DNA of 64,000 bases from Variovorax paradoxus NBRC 15149 (GTDB lineage Bacteria > Pseudomonadota > Gammaproteobacteria > Burkholderiales > Burkholderiaceae_C). A program made the position numbers and the translations under genes. Of the stretch, positions 1 through 10,578 are shown piece after piece (position 1 is the first letter of the stretch; each line of letters begins with the position of its first letter). The DNA lies in the NCBI RefSeq assembly GCF_001591365.1, contig NZ_BCUT01000005.1, positions 372,001-436,000 of the forward strand, given 5' to 3'. The notes beneath the pieces are model-generated. The model had not been told where the DNA came from. It worked only from the letters and a program-made list of their open reading frames with translations, and made no database searches.

Positions 1-537
1 CCCGAGGCCAGGCAGCAGGGCATCGAGCCGCCGGCGCTTTCGATCGTGCGGCCGAGCGTGGGGGCCACGCCGAGCGCCGCCGGGCCGCCCCAAGGCGCGA
101 GCGGCCCCCTCGGGGGGCAGCGAGGACACGCAGTGCCGAGCGTGGGGGCTACGCCGAGCGCCGCCGGACAGCCCCAGGTGCCGAGCGTGGGGGCCACGCC
201 AACCACGAGCAGCCTCAGCCTGCGGCTGCATCGGCAGACCGGGCAGGACGACGATGGCGACGAATGGATGATCGTCATGCGCGAGATTTCCGACACTGCC
301 GTGATCGAGGCCATGAGCCTGAGCCTGAAGCTCACGGCGCGCGAGGCCGAGGTGCTCTACTGGGTGGTCAAGGGCAAGACCAACAAGGACATCGGCGAGA
401 TCCTGGGCAGCAGCCCCGCCACGGCCAAGAAGCACCTGGAGCGGGTGTACGTGAAGCTCGGCGTCGAGACCCGCACGGCCGCTGCCGGCGTGGCCATCAA
501 GCGCATCCGCGAGCTGCAGCCGCAGTTCGAGATCTGA
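1..537 (+). CDS. LuxR-family response regulator, C-terminal part (5' end outside window)
   Basis: The frame is open from the first base and ends in TGA at 535-537, so the gene almost certainly begins upstream. A GTG at 46 is an internal valine rather than a convincing start. The last ~75 residues form a GerE/LuxR helix-turn-helix: LTAREAEVLYWVVKGKTN, then KDIGEILGSSPATAKKHLE and VYVKLGVETRTAA. This predicts a DNA-binding transcription factor, probably the output half of a two-component regulator. Between the missing N-terminal part and the helix-turn-helix lies a low-complexity linker with PSVGATPSAAG twice and PSVGATP a third time. This linker is encoded by a repeat element described separately. 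The receiver domain, cognate kinase and targets cannot be seen. Confidence 0.8.
   Translation, partial: PEARQQGIEPPALSIVRPSVGATPSAAGPPQGASGPLGGQRGHAVPSVGATPSAAGQPQVPSVGATPTTSSLSLRLHRQTGQDDDGDEWMIVMREISDTAVIEAMSLSLKLTAREAEVLYWVVKGKTNKDIGEILGSSPATAKKHLERVYVKLGVETRTAAAGVAIKRIRELQPQFEI
52..201. repeat. REP-like repeat cluster inside a coding region
   Basis: Three copies of a unit beginning ccgagcgtgggggc start at 52, 136 and 181. Between the first two lies a G/C hairpin (ccccctcgggggg, about 105-117) followed by a gcagcgaggacacgcagtg segment. A related arrangement (C5/G5 hairpin, then a gcgacacgaagtg-type segment, then a run of Gs) lies between genes at about 30281-30381. Repeats of this style are, from memory, scattered through Comamonadaceae chromosomes. 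Here the element is read through in frame and encodes the linker of the LuxR-type protein. Confidence 0.6.
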
Positions 538-615
538 GAATCCGCCTTGCGGGCGCCGCGCCGCCGCGGTGACTTTGGCCATCCCTAGAATGCCGGGACT
601 TCGGGATGACGGGCG

Positions 616-1332
616 ATGAAAAAGAACAGACGCAGAACAACAACGATTCGACGACTTCGGCCGCAACCCGCCTGGCTGCCGGCGGCTGCCTGCCTGCTGG
701 CCAGCGCGGCTGCCCAGGCCGCGGGCCATTTCGACGTGGACGATGCAGGCATGCTCGATCCGGGCCAGTGCCAGTACGAAGCCTGGTGGGGCCGCACCGG
801 CACCGAGCCGGTGAACGGGCTGCACATCGGCCCGTCCTGCCGCGTCGGGCCGGTCGAGCTCGGGCTCGGCGCCGACCGGCTGTCGGCGCAGGGCGTGCGC
901 TCGGTCATTGCGGGCCCGCAGCTCAAATGGAATTTCCACGGACCCGCTGCCGATGCGCCGCTGAGCGCGGCGCTGTCGCTCGGCGCCGTGTTCGACCTCA
1001 GGCGCGGCGGCCGTGCCGGCGGTCAGCTGGTGCTGCCGGTCACATGGCGGCCGGCGGACAGCCTGCAGGTCCATGCAAACCTCGGCGCCGACTGGGCCAC
1101 CGGCACCGGCGCCCGCACGCCACGCGGCGGGCTGGCGGCGGAGTGGGCGCTCGATGACAAGGTTTCGCTGATCGCCGAGCGCAGCCGCGCATCGGGTGTG
1201 TGGACTTCGCGCCTCGGCGGGCGCTTCAGCCTCACGCCGCTGGTCAGCGTGGATGTGAGCGCCTCCAGGACGGGGCCCGGCGGCGTGCGCGGCTTCGTCG
1301 TGGGGCTGAACCACGAGTTCGGCTTGAAGTAG
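616..1332 (+). CDS. secreted or outer-membrane hypothetical protein, beta-barrel-like
   Basis: The 238-residue protein has a basic N-terminus (MKKNRRRTTTIRR), then a hydrophobic stretch and an Ala-rich cleavage site near AAAQAAG, at about residue 36, which is a Sec-type signal peptide. The mature part alternates polar and hydrophobic residues with many Gly and aromatic positions, and ends near GLNHEFGLK. This resembles small outer-membrane beta-barrel proteins. No enzyme motif was recognised. The gene stands alone, 78 bp after the LuxR gene and converging on lysR. The ATG at 616 is preferred because it gives an intact signal peptide, although the ribosome binding site is weak. The function is unknown. 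Confidence 0.7.
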   Translation: MKKNRRRTTTIRRLRPQPAWLPAAACLLASAAAQAAGHFDVDDAGMLDPGQCQYEAWWGRTGTEPVNGLHIGPSCRVGPVELGLGADRLSAQGVRSVIAGPQLKWNFHGPAADAPLSAALSLGAVFDLRRGGRAGGQLVLPVTWRPADSLQVHANLGADWATGTGARTPRGGLAAEWALDDKVSLIAERSRASGVWTSRLGGRFSLTPLVSVDVSASRTGPGGVRGFVVGLNHEFGLK

Positions 1333-1359
1333 CAGGGAGAAGAGAGGAGGCGCGCGGCT

Positions 1360-2280
1360 TCAGCGCAGGTAGCGCTGGATGCGCTTCTCGTCCTCCGCCA
1401 GCTGCCGGCGCATGAGCGAAAGAAAGTCGCGCGCGGTGGTGGACAGCACCTTGCCCGCGGGCAGCGCCAGCACGCACGAAAAGAACACGTCGACCGAGAG
1501 GCGGCGCACGACGAGGCCGCGCTCCGCGTAGTCGAGCGCGGTGACCGGGTTGACCAGCCCCACGCCCAGGCCGCGCACGGCCATCTCGCACACGCTGGCC
1601 GCGTAGGGCGTCTGCACCATCACCCGGAGCGACGCGCCGCGCTCGGCCAGTGCGGTTTCGAGCCCGCGGTGCGAAGGGTCCTCGGGGTTCAGTGCCAGGA
1701 AGGGCACCTGCGCGAGCTGTTCGGGCTCGACGCGCTTGAAGCGCGCCAGCGCATGGCCTTGCGGCATCACGACCACGCCGGGAAAACGCGCGAAGGTCGA
1801 GTGATCGATGCCTTCGAGCGGCAGTTCATCGGCCATCAGGCCGAAGTCGGAGACGCCCTTGGCCACGCGGTCGCGCACGTCCTTGGAACTGAGCACCTGC
1901 AGCGACACCTGCGGCCAGGGGTTGTCGCCGCGCTGCGCCTTCAGGCGTTCCAGTGCGCGCGGCATGAAGCCCAGGCCGAAGGCCGGATAGCAGCTGAGCT
2001 CGAGCTGGTTGGTGCCGAAGTCGCGCAGGCTGCGCATGCGGTGCTCGATCGCCTCCATGCCGATGAAGACGCGTTCCACCTCGCTCCACAGCGCCTGCGC
2101 CTCGGGCGTGGGCACCAGCCGCCCGCCGGTGCGCTGGAACAGCAGCATGCCGGCCTGCGCTTCGAGCCGCTTGAGCGACTGGCTGATGGCGGGCTGCGTC
2201 ACATGCAGCAGCGCCGCGGCCTTGCGGGTGGAGCCGGCGCGCATCAGGGCCCGGAACGTCTCTATTTCGGCGAAGCGCAT
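1360..2280 (-). CDS. LysR-family transcriptional regulator
   Basis: The 306-residue protein has the family's usual length. Residues 1-60 hold the winged helix-turn-helix (MRFAEIETFRALMRAGSTRK, then AALLHVTQPAISQSLKRLE), and from about residue 90 there is a periplasmic-binding-like effector domain. It is divergent from the PLP enzyme and solute-binding-protein genes, 100 bp away. LysR proteins usually control the divergent neighbour, so these genes are the probable targets. Two perfect inverted repeats lie directly upstream of its start and are candidate operators. The effector ligand is not evident from sequence. Confidence 0.92.
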   Translation of the reverse strand: MRFAEIETFRALMRAGSTRKAAALLHVTQPAISQSLKRLEAQAGMLLFQRTGGRLVPTPEAQALWSEVERVFIGMEAIEHRMRSLRDFGTNQLELSCYPAFGLGFMPRALERLKAQRGDNPWPQVSLQVLSSKDVRDRVAKGVSDFGLMADELPLEGIDHSTFARFPGVVVMPQGHALARFKRVEPEQLAQVPFLALNPEDPSHRGLETALAERGASLRVMVQTPYAASVCEMAVRGLGVGLVNPVTALDYAERGLVVRRLSVDVFFSCVLALPAGKVLSTTARDFLSLMRRQLAEDEKRIQRYLR

Positions 2281-2314
2281 CGATAAGTTTTCTTATCGCT
2301 TGAGTATTTCAAGC
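2281..2314. promoter_or_regulatory. two adjacent inverted repeats in lysR/PLP-gene divergent promoter region
   Basis: cgataag-tttt-cttatcg (2281-2298) is a perfect 7-bp inverted repeat immediately before the lysR start codon. It is followed by gcttga-gtatt-tcaagc (2298-2314), a perfect 6-bp inverted repeat. The second contains the T-N11-A spacing typical of LysR-type operators (T2300, A2312). The region to 2380 is more AT-rich than the surrounding genes, consistent with overlapping divergent promoters. Assignment as LysR sites is inferred from position and symmetry. Confidence 0.5.
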
Positions 2315-2380
2315 TAGATGATTTTATTTGCAGATGCCTAAGATTTCGGCACGACTTCCCCCAGCCAAGACCCCCTGAAC

Positions 2381-3580
2381 ATGCCTGCGCCCGTCATCCA
2401 CTTCAAGCTCGCCTCGGCTTCCGAGCCGTCCGGCACCGCGCGACCCCGTCCGCCGCGCCCGCTGAAAAACCCCCGCCTGCAGGGTTTTCGGTGCCTGCGC
2501 TGCGATGCCCCCTATCCGCTGACGCTGGCGAACGACGGCTGCCCGGCCTGCCGCGGCATGGGCGTCCATGTCGGGCTGCACGCGAGCTACCTGCCGGGCG
2601 GCGACAGCCCCGTGCCCATGCCCTACGCGCCGGGCTTCACGCTGGGCGAGGGCGGCACGCCGCTGCTCGACATGCCGGAATTGGCGCACGAATTCGGCGT
2701 GGCGCGGCTCGCGCTCAAGGACGAATCGTGCAACCCCACGGGCTCCCACAAGGACCGCATGACCGCGGTGGGCGTGGCCCAGGCGCTGGACTTCGGCGCC
2801 CACACGCTGGTGCTGGCCTCATCGGGCAATGCCGCGGTCTCGGCGGCGCACTATGCATGGGCTGCGGGGCTGGGCTGCGAAGTGGCCACTTACGAAGGCC
2901 TGCCCGCCGCCTACGCGCGGCAGCTCGATGCGCTGGGCGCGCGGCGCCACGCCTTTGCCGACAACGCCGGCCGCTGGGCCTTCGTGCGCGAGCGCTCGCA
3001 GCATCCGGGCTATTTCGCGCTGACCAATTACCGCCTGCCCGCCCTGGGCAGCGCGCCGCTCGCGATCGAGGGCTACAAGCCCATCGCCCTGGAGTGCCTG
3101 GCCGAGGGCGGCCTGCCCGACCACCTCGTGATTCCCACGGCGCGCGGCGACCTGGCCTGGGGCATCTACGCGGGCTTTCGAGACCTGCTGGCCGCCGGGC
3201 GCATTTCGCGGCTGCCGCGGCTCTGGCTGGTGGAGCCTTTTGCGCGCCTCTCGCGCGTGCTGGCCGGCGGGGCGCTCGACGGCGCATATCCCGGCCACAC
3301 CGCGCAGTTTTCCACCGCCGGCTCCACCGTGACCTTCCTGCAGTGGCAGGCGGCCGTCGCCTCGGGCGGCGGCGCGGTGGTGGTGGGCGACGAGCAGGCC
3401 CGCGCGGCCCGGCAAAAGCTCACGGCGGCCGGCGTGAGCGCCGAACTGTGCGCGGCGGCCGGGCTCGACGCGCTGCGCCAGCTGCGCGAGGGCAACGCGA
3501 TTGCCGCCGACGCCCACGTGGTGCTGATGCTCACCGCCAACGCCTCGCGCGACCCGAGCTGGCCCGACCGGGCCGCCTGA
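2381..3580 (+). CDS. threonine-synthase-like PLP-dependent enzyme
   Basis: The 399-residue protein is a fold-type II PLP enzyme. Cysteines at 38, 41, 54 and 57 form a rubredoxin-like zinc site of the kind found at the N-terminus of some threonine synthases. The segment LALKDESCNPTGSHKDRM carries the probable Schiff-base lysine (K124). ASSGNAAVSAA is the phosphate-binding loop region. Such proteins include threonine synthase, threonine dehydratase and diaminopropionate lyase relatives. The neighbours are a LysR regulator and a Bug-type solute-binding protein rather than homoserine genes, so a catabolic or substrate-specific lyase role is as likely as threonine synthesis. The substrate is undetermined. 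Confidence 0.8.
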   Translation: MPAPVIHFKLASASEPSGTARPRPPRPLKNPRLQGFRCLRCDAPYPLTLANDGCPACRGMGVHVGLHASYLPGGDSPVPMPYAPGFTLGEGGTPLLDMPELAHEFGVARLALKDESCNPTGSHKDRMTAVGVAQALDFGAHTLVLASSGNAAVSAAHYAWAAGLGCEVATYEGLPAAYARQLDALGARRHAFADNAGRWAFVRERSQHPGYFALTNYRLPALGSAPLAIEGYKPIALECLAEGGLPDHLVIPTARGDLAWGIYAGFRDLLAAGRISRLPRLWLVEPFARLSRVLAGGALDGAYPGHTAQFSTAGSTVTFLQWQAAVASGGGAVVVGDEQARAARQKLTAAGVSAELCAAAGLDALRQLREGNAIAADAHVVLMLTANASRDPSWPDRAA

Positions 3581-3612
3581 ACCTCCGAAGCACCACAGAA
3601 GGAATCGAAACC

Positions 3613-4599
3613 ATGCACGCAATGCAACGCCGCGCCTTCCTGGCTGCCGGTTCGGCCGCCGCCCTGTTTGCCGCCACCGCGCAGCGCGCCTGGGCGGCCT
3701 TTCCCGACAAGCCCATCAAGCTGATCGTGCCCTGGGCCGCCGGCGGCAGCACCGACGCCATTGCCCGCGCCATGGCGCAGCGCATGAGCCAGACGATCGG
3801 CAGCTCGGTCATCGTGGACAACCGGCCCGGCGCCGCCGGCCAGATCGGCACCGAGGCGGCGGCCAAGGCCGCGCCCGACGGCTACACGCTGGCCATCGTC
3901 GAGCTGCCGCACGCCATTGCGCCCGCGGTGACGGCGCGGCTGCCCTACGACCTGCTGCGCGACTTCACGCCGGTGACGATGATCGGCACCTCGCCGCTCG
4001 TGTTCTTCGCGGGCATGGACAACGACAGCCGCGATTTCAAGACCTTCGTCAAGACCGCGGCCGCGCGGCCGATGCCGCCGGCCATCGCGCACAGCGGCGC
4101 CGGCACGGTGAGCCACCTGGCGGCCGAACTGCTGGCGAGCCGCACCGGCATCAGGTTCAACATGGTTCCCTATCGCGGCTCGGCGCCGGCGCTCACCGAC
4201 GTGGCGGCGGGCACGGTGGCCGGGCACTTCGCCACGCTGGCCAGCGGCTCCAGCCTGCTGGGCGCCAACCGGATCCGACCGCTGCTGGTGACGAGCGCAC
4301 AGCGCGTGGCCATTCCGGGGCTCAAGGAAGTGCCCGCGCTGGCGGAGAGCGGGCTCAAGGGCATGGAGATCGACCAGTGGTGGGCGCTGGTGGCGCCGGC
4401 CACCACGCCGCTGGAGCTGATCGAGCGGCTGCGGCGCGAGGCGATCGCGGCGCTGGACCATGCGTCGGTGAAGGAGCGCATGGCGGTGCTCGGCGTGCAG
4501 CTGAAGGGTTCCACCACGGGCGAGCTGCGGGCCTTCATGCGCTCGGAGGCCGAGCGCTGGCAGAAGGTGGCGCACGGCATCGGGCTGCAGCCGCAATAG
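3613..4599 (+). CDS. Bug/TctC-family tripartite tricarboxylate transporter substrate-binding protein
   Basis: The 328-residue periplasmic binding protein starts MHAMQRRAFLAAGSAAALF, a signal peptide with a twin-arginine-like QRRAFL. The mature part begins near FPDKPIKLIVPWAAGGSTD, a hallmark of the Bug family. Pro-Gly-Ala-Ala-Gly after the VDNRP motif and a Met-X-Tyr-Arg-Gly motif (MVPYRGSAPALTD) also fit. It lies 32 bp after the PLP enzyme and probably in the same transcript. No TctA/TctB membrane genes are near, which is common for the many orphan Bug proteins of Burkholderiales. The ATG at 3613 is chosen over longer in-frame starts because it gives the intact signal peptide. Confidence 0.93.
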   Translation: MHAMQRRAFLAAGSAAALFAATAQRAWAAFPDKPIKLIVPWAAGGSTDAIARAMAQRMSQTIGSSVIVDNRPGAAGQIGTEAAAKAAPDGYTLAIVELPHAIAPAVTARLPYDLLRDFTPVTMIGTSPLVFFAGMDNDSRDFKTFVKTAAARPMPPAIAHSGAGTVSHLAAELLASRTGIRFNMVPYRGSAPALTDVAAGTVAGHFATLASGSSLLGANRIRPLLVTSAQRVAIPGLKEVPALAESGLKGMEIDQWWALVAPATTPLELIERLRREAIAALDHASVKERMAVLGVQLKGSTTGELRAFMRSEAERWQKVAHGIGLQPQ

Positions 4600-4612
4600 G
4601 CGCGGCCGCCTG

Positions 4613-4637
4613 GCCGTTCGAGGGGACGGCTTTTCTT
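4613..4637 (+). terminator. rho-independent terminator after the Bug-protein gene
   Basis: A 7-bp stem (gccgttc paired with gggacggc, one G-U pair) with a GAGG loop spans 4613-4630 and is followed by ttttctt. It lies 13 bp after the stop codon of the solute-binding-protein gene and just before the converging dciA. Confidence 0.65.
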
Positions 4638-4639
4638 GC

Positions 4640-4948
4640 TCAGCGCCCGGACTGCACCTTGATCCGGATCGTGTTCACGTCCCAGCCCTTGCTGCGCAGC
4701 CGCGTGACCAGCATCGGCGACAGCTGGCGCAGCTTGGCCGCCGCCGCGCTGCCGTTGACCAGCAGGCACCACACATCGCCCTCGGCCGGGCCGGCCTGCA
4801 CGGCCGGGCGCATGGCCGGCGGGATCAGCCCCTCGACCGCCCGCAGCCGTTCGTTCGCGTCGCGCGCACGGGCGATCAGGCTCGCCAGGGTGGGCGAACC
4901 TTCGGCGGCCTGCTGCAGCGTGAAGGGGGGGACGGAGCGGCGATTCAT
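4640..4948 (-). CDS. dciA: DciA-family protein (DUF721), predicted replicative helicase loader
   Basis: The 102-residue protein has the DUF721/DciA core: LVNGSAAAAKLRQLSPMLVT, then RLRSKGWDVNTIRIKVQ near the C-terminus. DciA helps load DnaB-type helicase in bacteria lacking DnaC/DnaI. Its place divergent from secA is typical of betaproteobacteria. A longer in-frame start exists at 5071, but the extra 41 residues are Gly/Ser-rich and lie in the promoter region. The ATG at 4948 (MNRRSVPPFTLQQA) is preferred. Confidence 0.75.
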   Translation of the reverse strand: MNRRSVPPFTLQQAAEGSPTLASLIARARDANERLRAVEGLIPPAMRPAVQAGPAEGDVWCLLVNGSAAAAKLRQLSPMLVTRLRSKGWDVNTIRIKVQSGR

Positions 4949-5143
4949 GGGTAATCCGGAGGGTGGAACAAGGGCAGCTAAAATGCCCGGTTTGCCGACG
5001 CTTGCGCCGGCAGATCCGGTCTGGAGCCGCTTGCCTTCTTCGGAGCTTGCATTCGAAGAAGATGCGCCCAACTGCTTTCACCATATCTTAGGGAATCCGG
5101 TCGCAGTGCCTGCCTGGTCAGGTGCACGCCCATCTCCACGCCA
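4949..5143. promoter_or_regulatory. dciA/secA divergent intergenic region
   Basis: This 195-bp region must hold the promoters of both dciA and secA. A tatctt-like -10 candidate for secA is seen at about 5083, but no strong -35 pairs with it. No SecM-like leader peptide with an obvious arrest motif was found, as expected outside the enteric bacteria. Confidence 0.35.
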
Positions 5144-7936
<2,793 letters not shown>

Positions 7937-7966
7937 CCCAGAAACTCCAGAGAAGAGAAAACCGCC

Positions 7967-9196
7967 ATGCCCGTGAACCTGTCCGCCCCTGATCCCGCCG
8001 CCTTGTTCGCGGTGCCCGGCGTCCGCATCGGCGTGGCCGAAGCGGGTGTGCGCAAGGCCAACCGCAAGGACCTGACCGTCGTGCTGATCGACGAAGGCTC
8101 CGCGGTCGGCGGGGTGTTCACCCAGAACCGTTTCTGCGCGGCGCCGGTGCAGGTCTGCCGCGACCACCTGGCGGCCGGCTACGGCATCCGCGCGATGGTC
8201 ATCAACACCGGCAACGCCAACGCCGGCACCGGCGAAGACGGCCTGATGCGCACGCGCTCCACCTGCATCGCGCTCGCGCGCCAGCTGGAGATCGCGCCCG
8301 AGCAGATCCTGCCGTTCTCCACCGGCGTGATCATGGAGCCGCTGCCGGTGGATCGCATCGAGGCCGGCCTGCCCGCCGCGCTGGCCGACGCGGCGGAGAA
8401 CCACTGGGCGCGTGCCGCCGAAGGCATCATGACCACCGACACGATCCCCAAGGCGTTCAGCCAGCGGGTCCAGGTCGGCGGCGCCACCGTCACCATCACC
8501 GGCATCAGCAAGGGCGCCGGCATGATCCGCCCGAACATGGCGACCATGCTGGGCTTCATGGCGACCGACGCGAAGATCGATCCCTCGCTGATCCAGCCGC
8601 TGGCCCGGCGCCTGGCCGACGCCTCGTTCAACCGCGTGACCATCGACGGCGACACCTCGACCAACGATTCCTTCGTGGTCATCGCCACCCAGAAGGCCGC
8701 GCACGCCGCCATCACCTCGCTCGATTCGCCCGAGGGCAAGGCCCTGGTCGATGCCATGCAGAACGTCGCGCGCCTGCTTGCGCAGGCCATCGTGCGCGAT
8801 GGCGAGGGTGCCACCAAGTTCATCACCATCCAGGTCGAAGGCGGCCGCAATGCCGCCGAGTGCAAGCAGGTGGCCTATGCCGTGGCGCATTCGCCGCTGG
8901 TCAAGACGGCCTTCTATGCGAGCGACCCGAACCTCGGCCGCATCCTCGCGGCCGTCGGCTACGCGGGCATCGAGGACCTCGACCAGACCGGCATCGACCT
9001 GTTCCTGGACGACGTGCACGTGGCCGTCAAGGGCGGGCGCAATCCGTCCTACCGCGAGGAAGACGGCCAGCGCGTGATGAAGCAGAGCGAGATCACGGTG
9101 CGCATCGGCCTGGGCCGCGGCAACGCCAGCGAAACCGTGTGGACCTGCGACTTCAGCCACGAGTACGTCACGATCAACGCCGACTACAGGTCATGA
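7967..9196 (+). CDS. argJ: bifunctional ornithine acetyltransferase / N-acetylglutamate synthase ArgJ
   Basis: The 409-residue enzyme recycles the acetyl group from N-acetylornithine to glutamate in arginine synthesis. The self-cleavage site is in KGAGMIRPNMATMLGF, with T193 as the new N-terminal nucleophile of the beta chain. STNDS and the C-terminal GRGNASETVWTCDFSHEYV also match the family. An AGAGAAGAGA-like purine run precedes the start. The stop overlaps the start of the next gene (ATGA at 9193-9196), so translation is probably coupled. Confidence 0.98.
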   Translation: MPVNLSAPDPAALFAVPGVRIGVAEAGVRKANRKDLTVVLIDEGSAVGGVFTQNRFCAAPVQVCRDHLAAGYGIRAMVINTGNANAGTGEDGLMRTRSTCIALARQLEIAPEQILPFSTGVIMEPLPVDRIEAGLPAALADAAENHWARAAEGIMTTDTIPKAFSQRVQVGGATVTITGISKGAGMIRPNMATMLGFMATDAKIDPSLIQPLARRLADASFNRVTIDGDTSTNDSFVVIATQKAAHAAITSLDSPEGKALVDAMQNVARLLAQAIVRDGEGATKFITIQVEGGRNAAECKQVAYAVAHSPLVKTAFYASDPNLGRILAAVGYAGIEDLDQTGIDLFLDDVHVAVKGGRNPSYREEDGQRVMKQSEITVRIGLGRGNASETVWTCDFSHEYVTINADYRS

Positions 9197-10068
9197 ACGA
9201 GCAGTTCCAGAAGCTGATCGAGCGCGCCGAACAGCTGATCGGCCGCATCGAGTCGATCCTGCCGCAGCCGCTCGCGGCCCCCGCCGACTGGAACGCGTCG
9301 ATCGCCTGGCGCTACCGCCGCCGCAGCTCGGGCCATGGCGTGCTCGAGCCCGTCAGGCACGTGGCCGCCATGGCGCTCGACAGCCTGAAGGAAATCGACG
9401 TCCAGAAGGAAAAGATCGAGCGCAACACGCGCCAGTTCGTCGAGGGCAAGCCGGCCAACAACGTGCTGCTGACCGGCGCGCGCGGCACGGGCAAGTCGTC
9501 GCTCATCCGCGCCTGCCTGCAGGCCTATGCGCCGCAGGGGCTGCGCTTGATCGAGGTCGACAAGGCCGAACTCACCGACCTGCCCGACATCGTCGAGGTG
9601 GTGTCGCAGCGGCCCGAGAAATTCATCGTGTTCAGCGACGACCTGAGCTTCGACGAGGGCGAGCCGGGCTACAAGGCGCTCAAGTCCATTCTCGACGGCT
9701 CGATCGCCGCGGCCACGCCCAACGTGCTGATCTACGCGACCAGCAACCGGCGCCACCTGCTGCCCGAGTACATGAAGGACAACCTCAGCTACACCCACAC
9801 CGAGGACGGCGAAGTCCATCCCGGCGAGGTGATCGAGGAAAAGATCTCGCTGTCGGAGCGCTTTGGCCTCTGGGTCAGCTTCTATCCGTTCAGCCAGAAC
9901 GAATACCTGGCGATCGTCGCGCAGTGGCTGTCGTCGTTCGGCGTCGACGCCGCCGCCATCGAGGCGGCGCGGCCCGAGGCGCTGGTCTGGGCGCTGGAGC
10001 GCGGATCGCGCAGCGGCCGCGTGGCCTACCAGTTCGCGCGCGACTACGCCGGGCGGGCGACGGCATGA
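9193..10068 (+). CDS. DUF815-family AAA+ ATPase
   Basis: The 291-residue protein begins with a helical region (MNEQFQKLIERAEQLIG), followed by a P-loop GARGTGKSS at about residues 95-103. A Walker B-like stretch reads FIVFSDDLSFDEGE, and a sensor-like IYATSNRRHLLPE follows. This arrangement is the DUF815 family, often found between argJ and mutT in Burkholderiales. Its cellular role is not established. The start overlaps the argJ stop and its stop overlaps the mutT start, making a tight three-gene unit. Confidence 0.9.
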   Translation: MNEQFQKLIERAEQLIGRIESILPQPLAAPADWNASIAWRYRRRSSGHGVLEPVRHVAAMALDSLKEIDVQKEKIERNTRQFVEGKPANNVLLTGARGTGKSSLIRACLQAYAPQGLRLIEVDKAELTDLPDIVEVVSQRPEKFIVFSDDLSFDEGEPGYKALKSILDGSIAAATPNVLIYATSNRRHLLPEYMKDNLSYTHTEDGEVHPGEVIEEKISLSERFGLWVSFYPFSQNEYLAIVAQWLSSFGVDAAAIEAARPEALVWALERGSRSGRVAYQFARDYAGRATA

Positions 10069-10517
10069 GTGCAGAGCAAGGCCGCAAGCACACCGAGGTG
10101 GCCGTCGGCGTGCTGATCCGGCCGGCCGACGGCGCGCTGCTGCTGTCCACCCGGCCCGAAGGCAAGGCCTATGCGGGCTTCTGGGAATTTCCGGGCGGCA
10201 AGATCGAGGCCGGCGAAACGGTGGAGCAGGCGCTGCGCCGCGAACTGGAAGAAGAACTCGGCATCACCATCGCGGGCGCCGAGGTCTGGAAGATCACCGA
10301 GCACGACTATCCGCACGCGTTGGTGCGGCTGCACTGGTGCAAGGTCACGGCCTGGAGCGGCGAGTTCGAAATGCGCGAAGGCCAGGCCATGCGCTGGCAG
10401 CAGCTGCCGCTGGACGTGGCGCCGGTGCTGCCGGGCGCCTTGCCGGTGCTCGAATGGCTGACCCAGGAGCGCGGCCTGCCGGCCTCGGCGGCGCTGGCGG
10501 TCTCGACGCTGGCCTGA
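10065..10517 (+). CDS. mutT: NUDIX hydrolase, MutT-type 8-oxo-dGTP diphosphatase
   Basis: The 150-residue protein has a complete Nudix box at residues 44-67, with G45, E51, R59, E60, E63, E64 and G66 in the canonical spacing. It begins with the MutT-like EVAVGVLIRPADGALLLSTR and contains GFWEFPGG. MutT removes oxidised guanine nucleotides from the pool. The length and the absence of a fused thiamine-phosphate domain fit the short MutT form. The start overlaps the DUF815 stop (ATGA). Confidence 0.92.
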   Translation: MSAEQGRKHTEVAVGVLIRPADGALLLSTRPEGKAYAGFWEFPGGKIEAGETVEQALRRELEEELGITIAGAEVWKITEHDYPHALVRLHWCKVTAWSGEFEMREGQAMRWQQLPLDVAPVLPGALPVLEWLTQERGLPASAALAVSTLA

Positions 10518-10578
10518 TGGACGGGGCCGCGCGGGCGGGCGGGCGCGCGCAGCCGGCGCCGCGGGCCTGGAGCACCAG

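Noticed and set aside
4949..5143. SecM-like arrest peptide upstream of secA
   Set aside because: No open frame with an arrest-like Pro-rich C-terminus lies just upstream on the sense strand.
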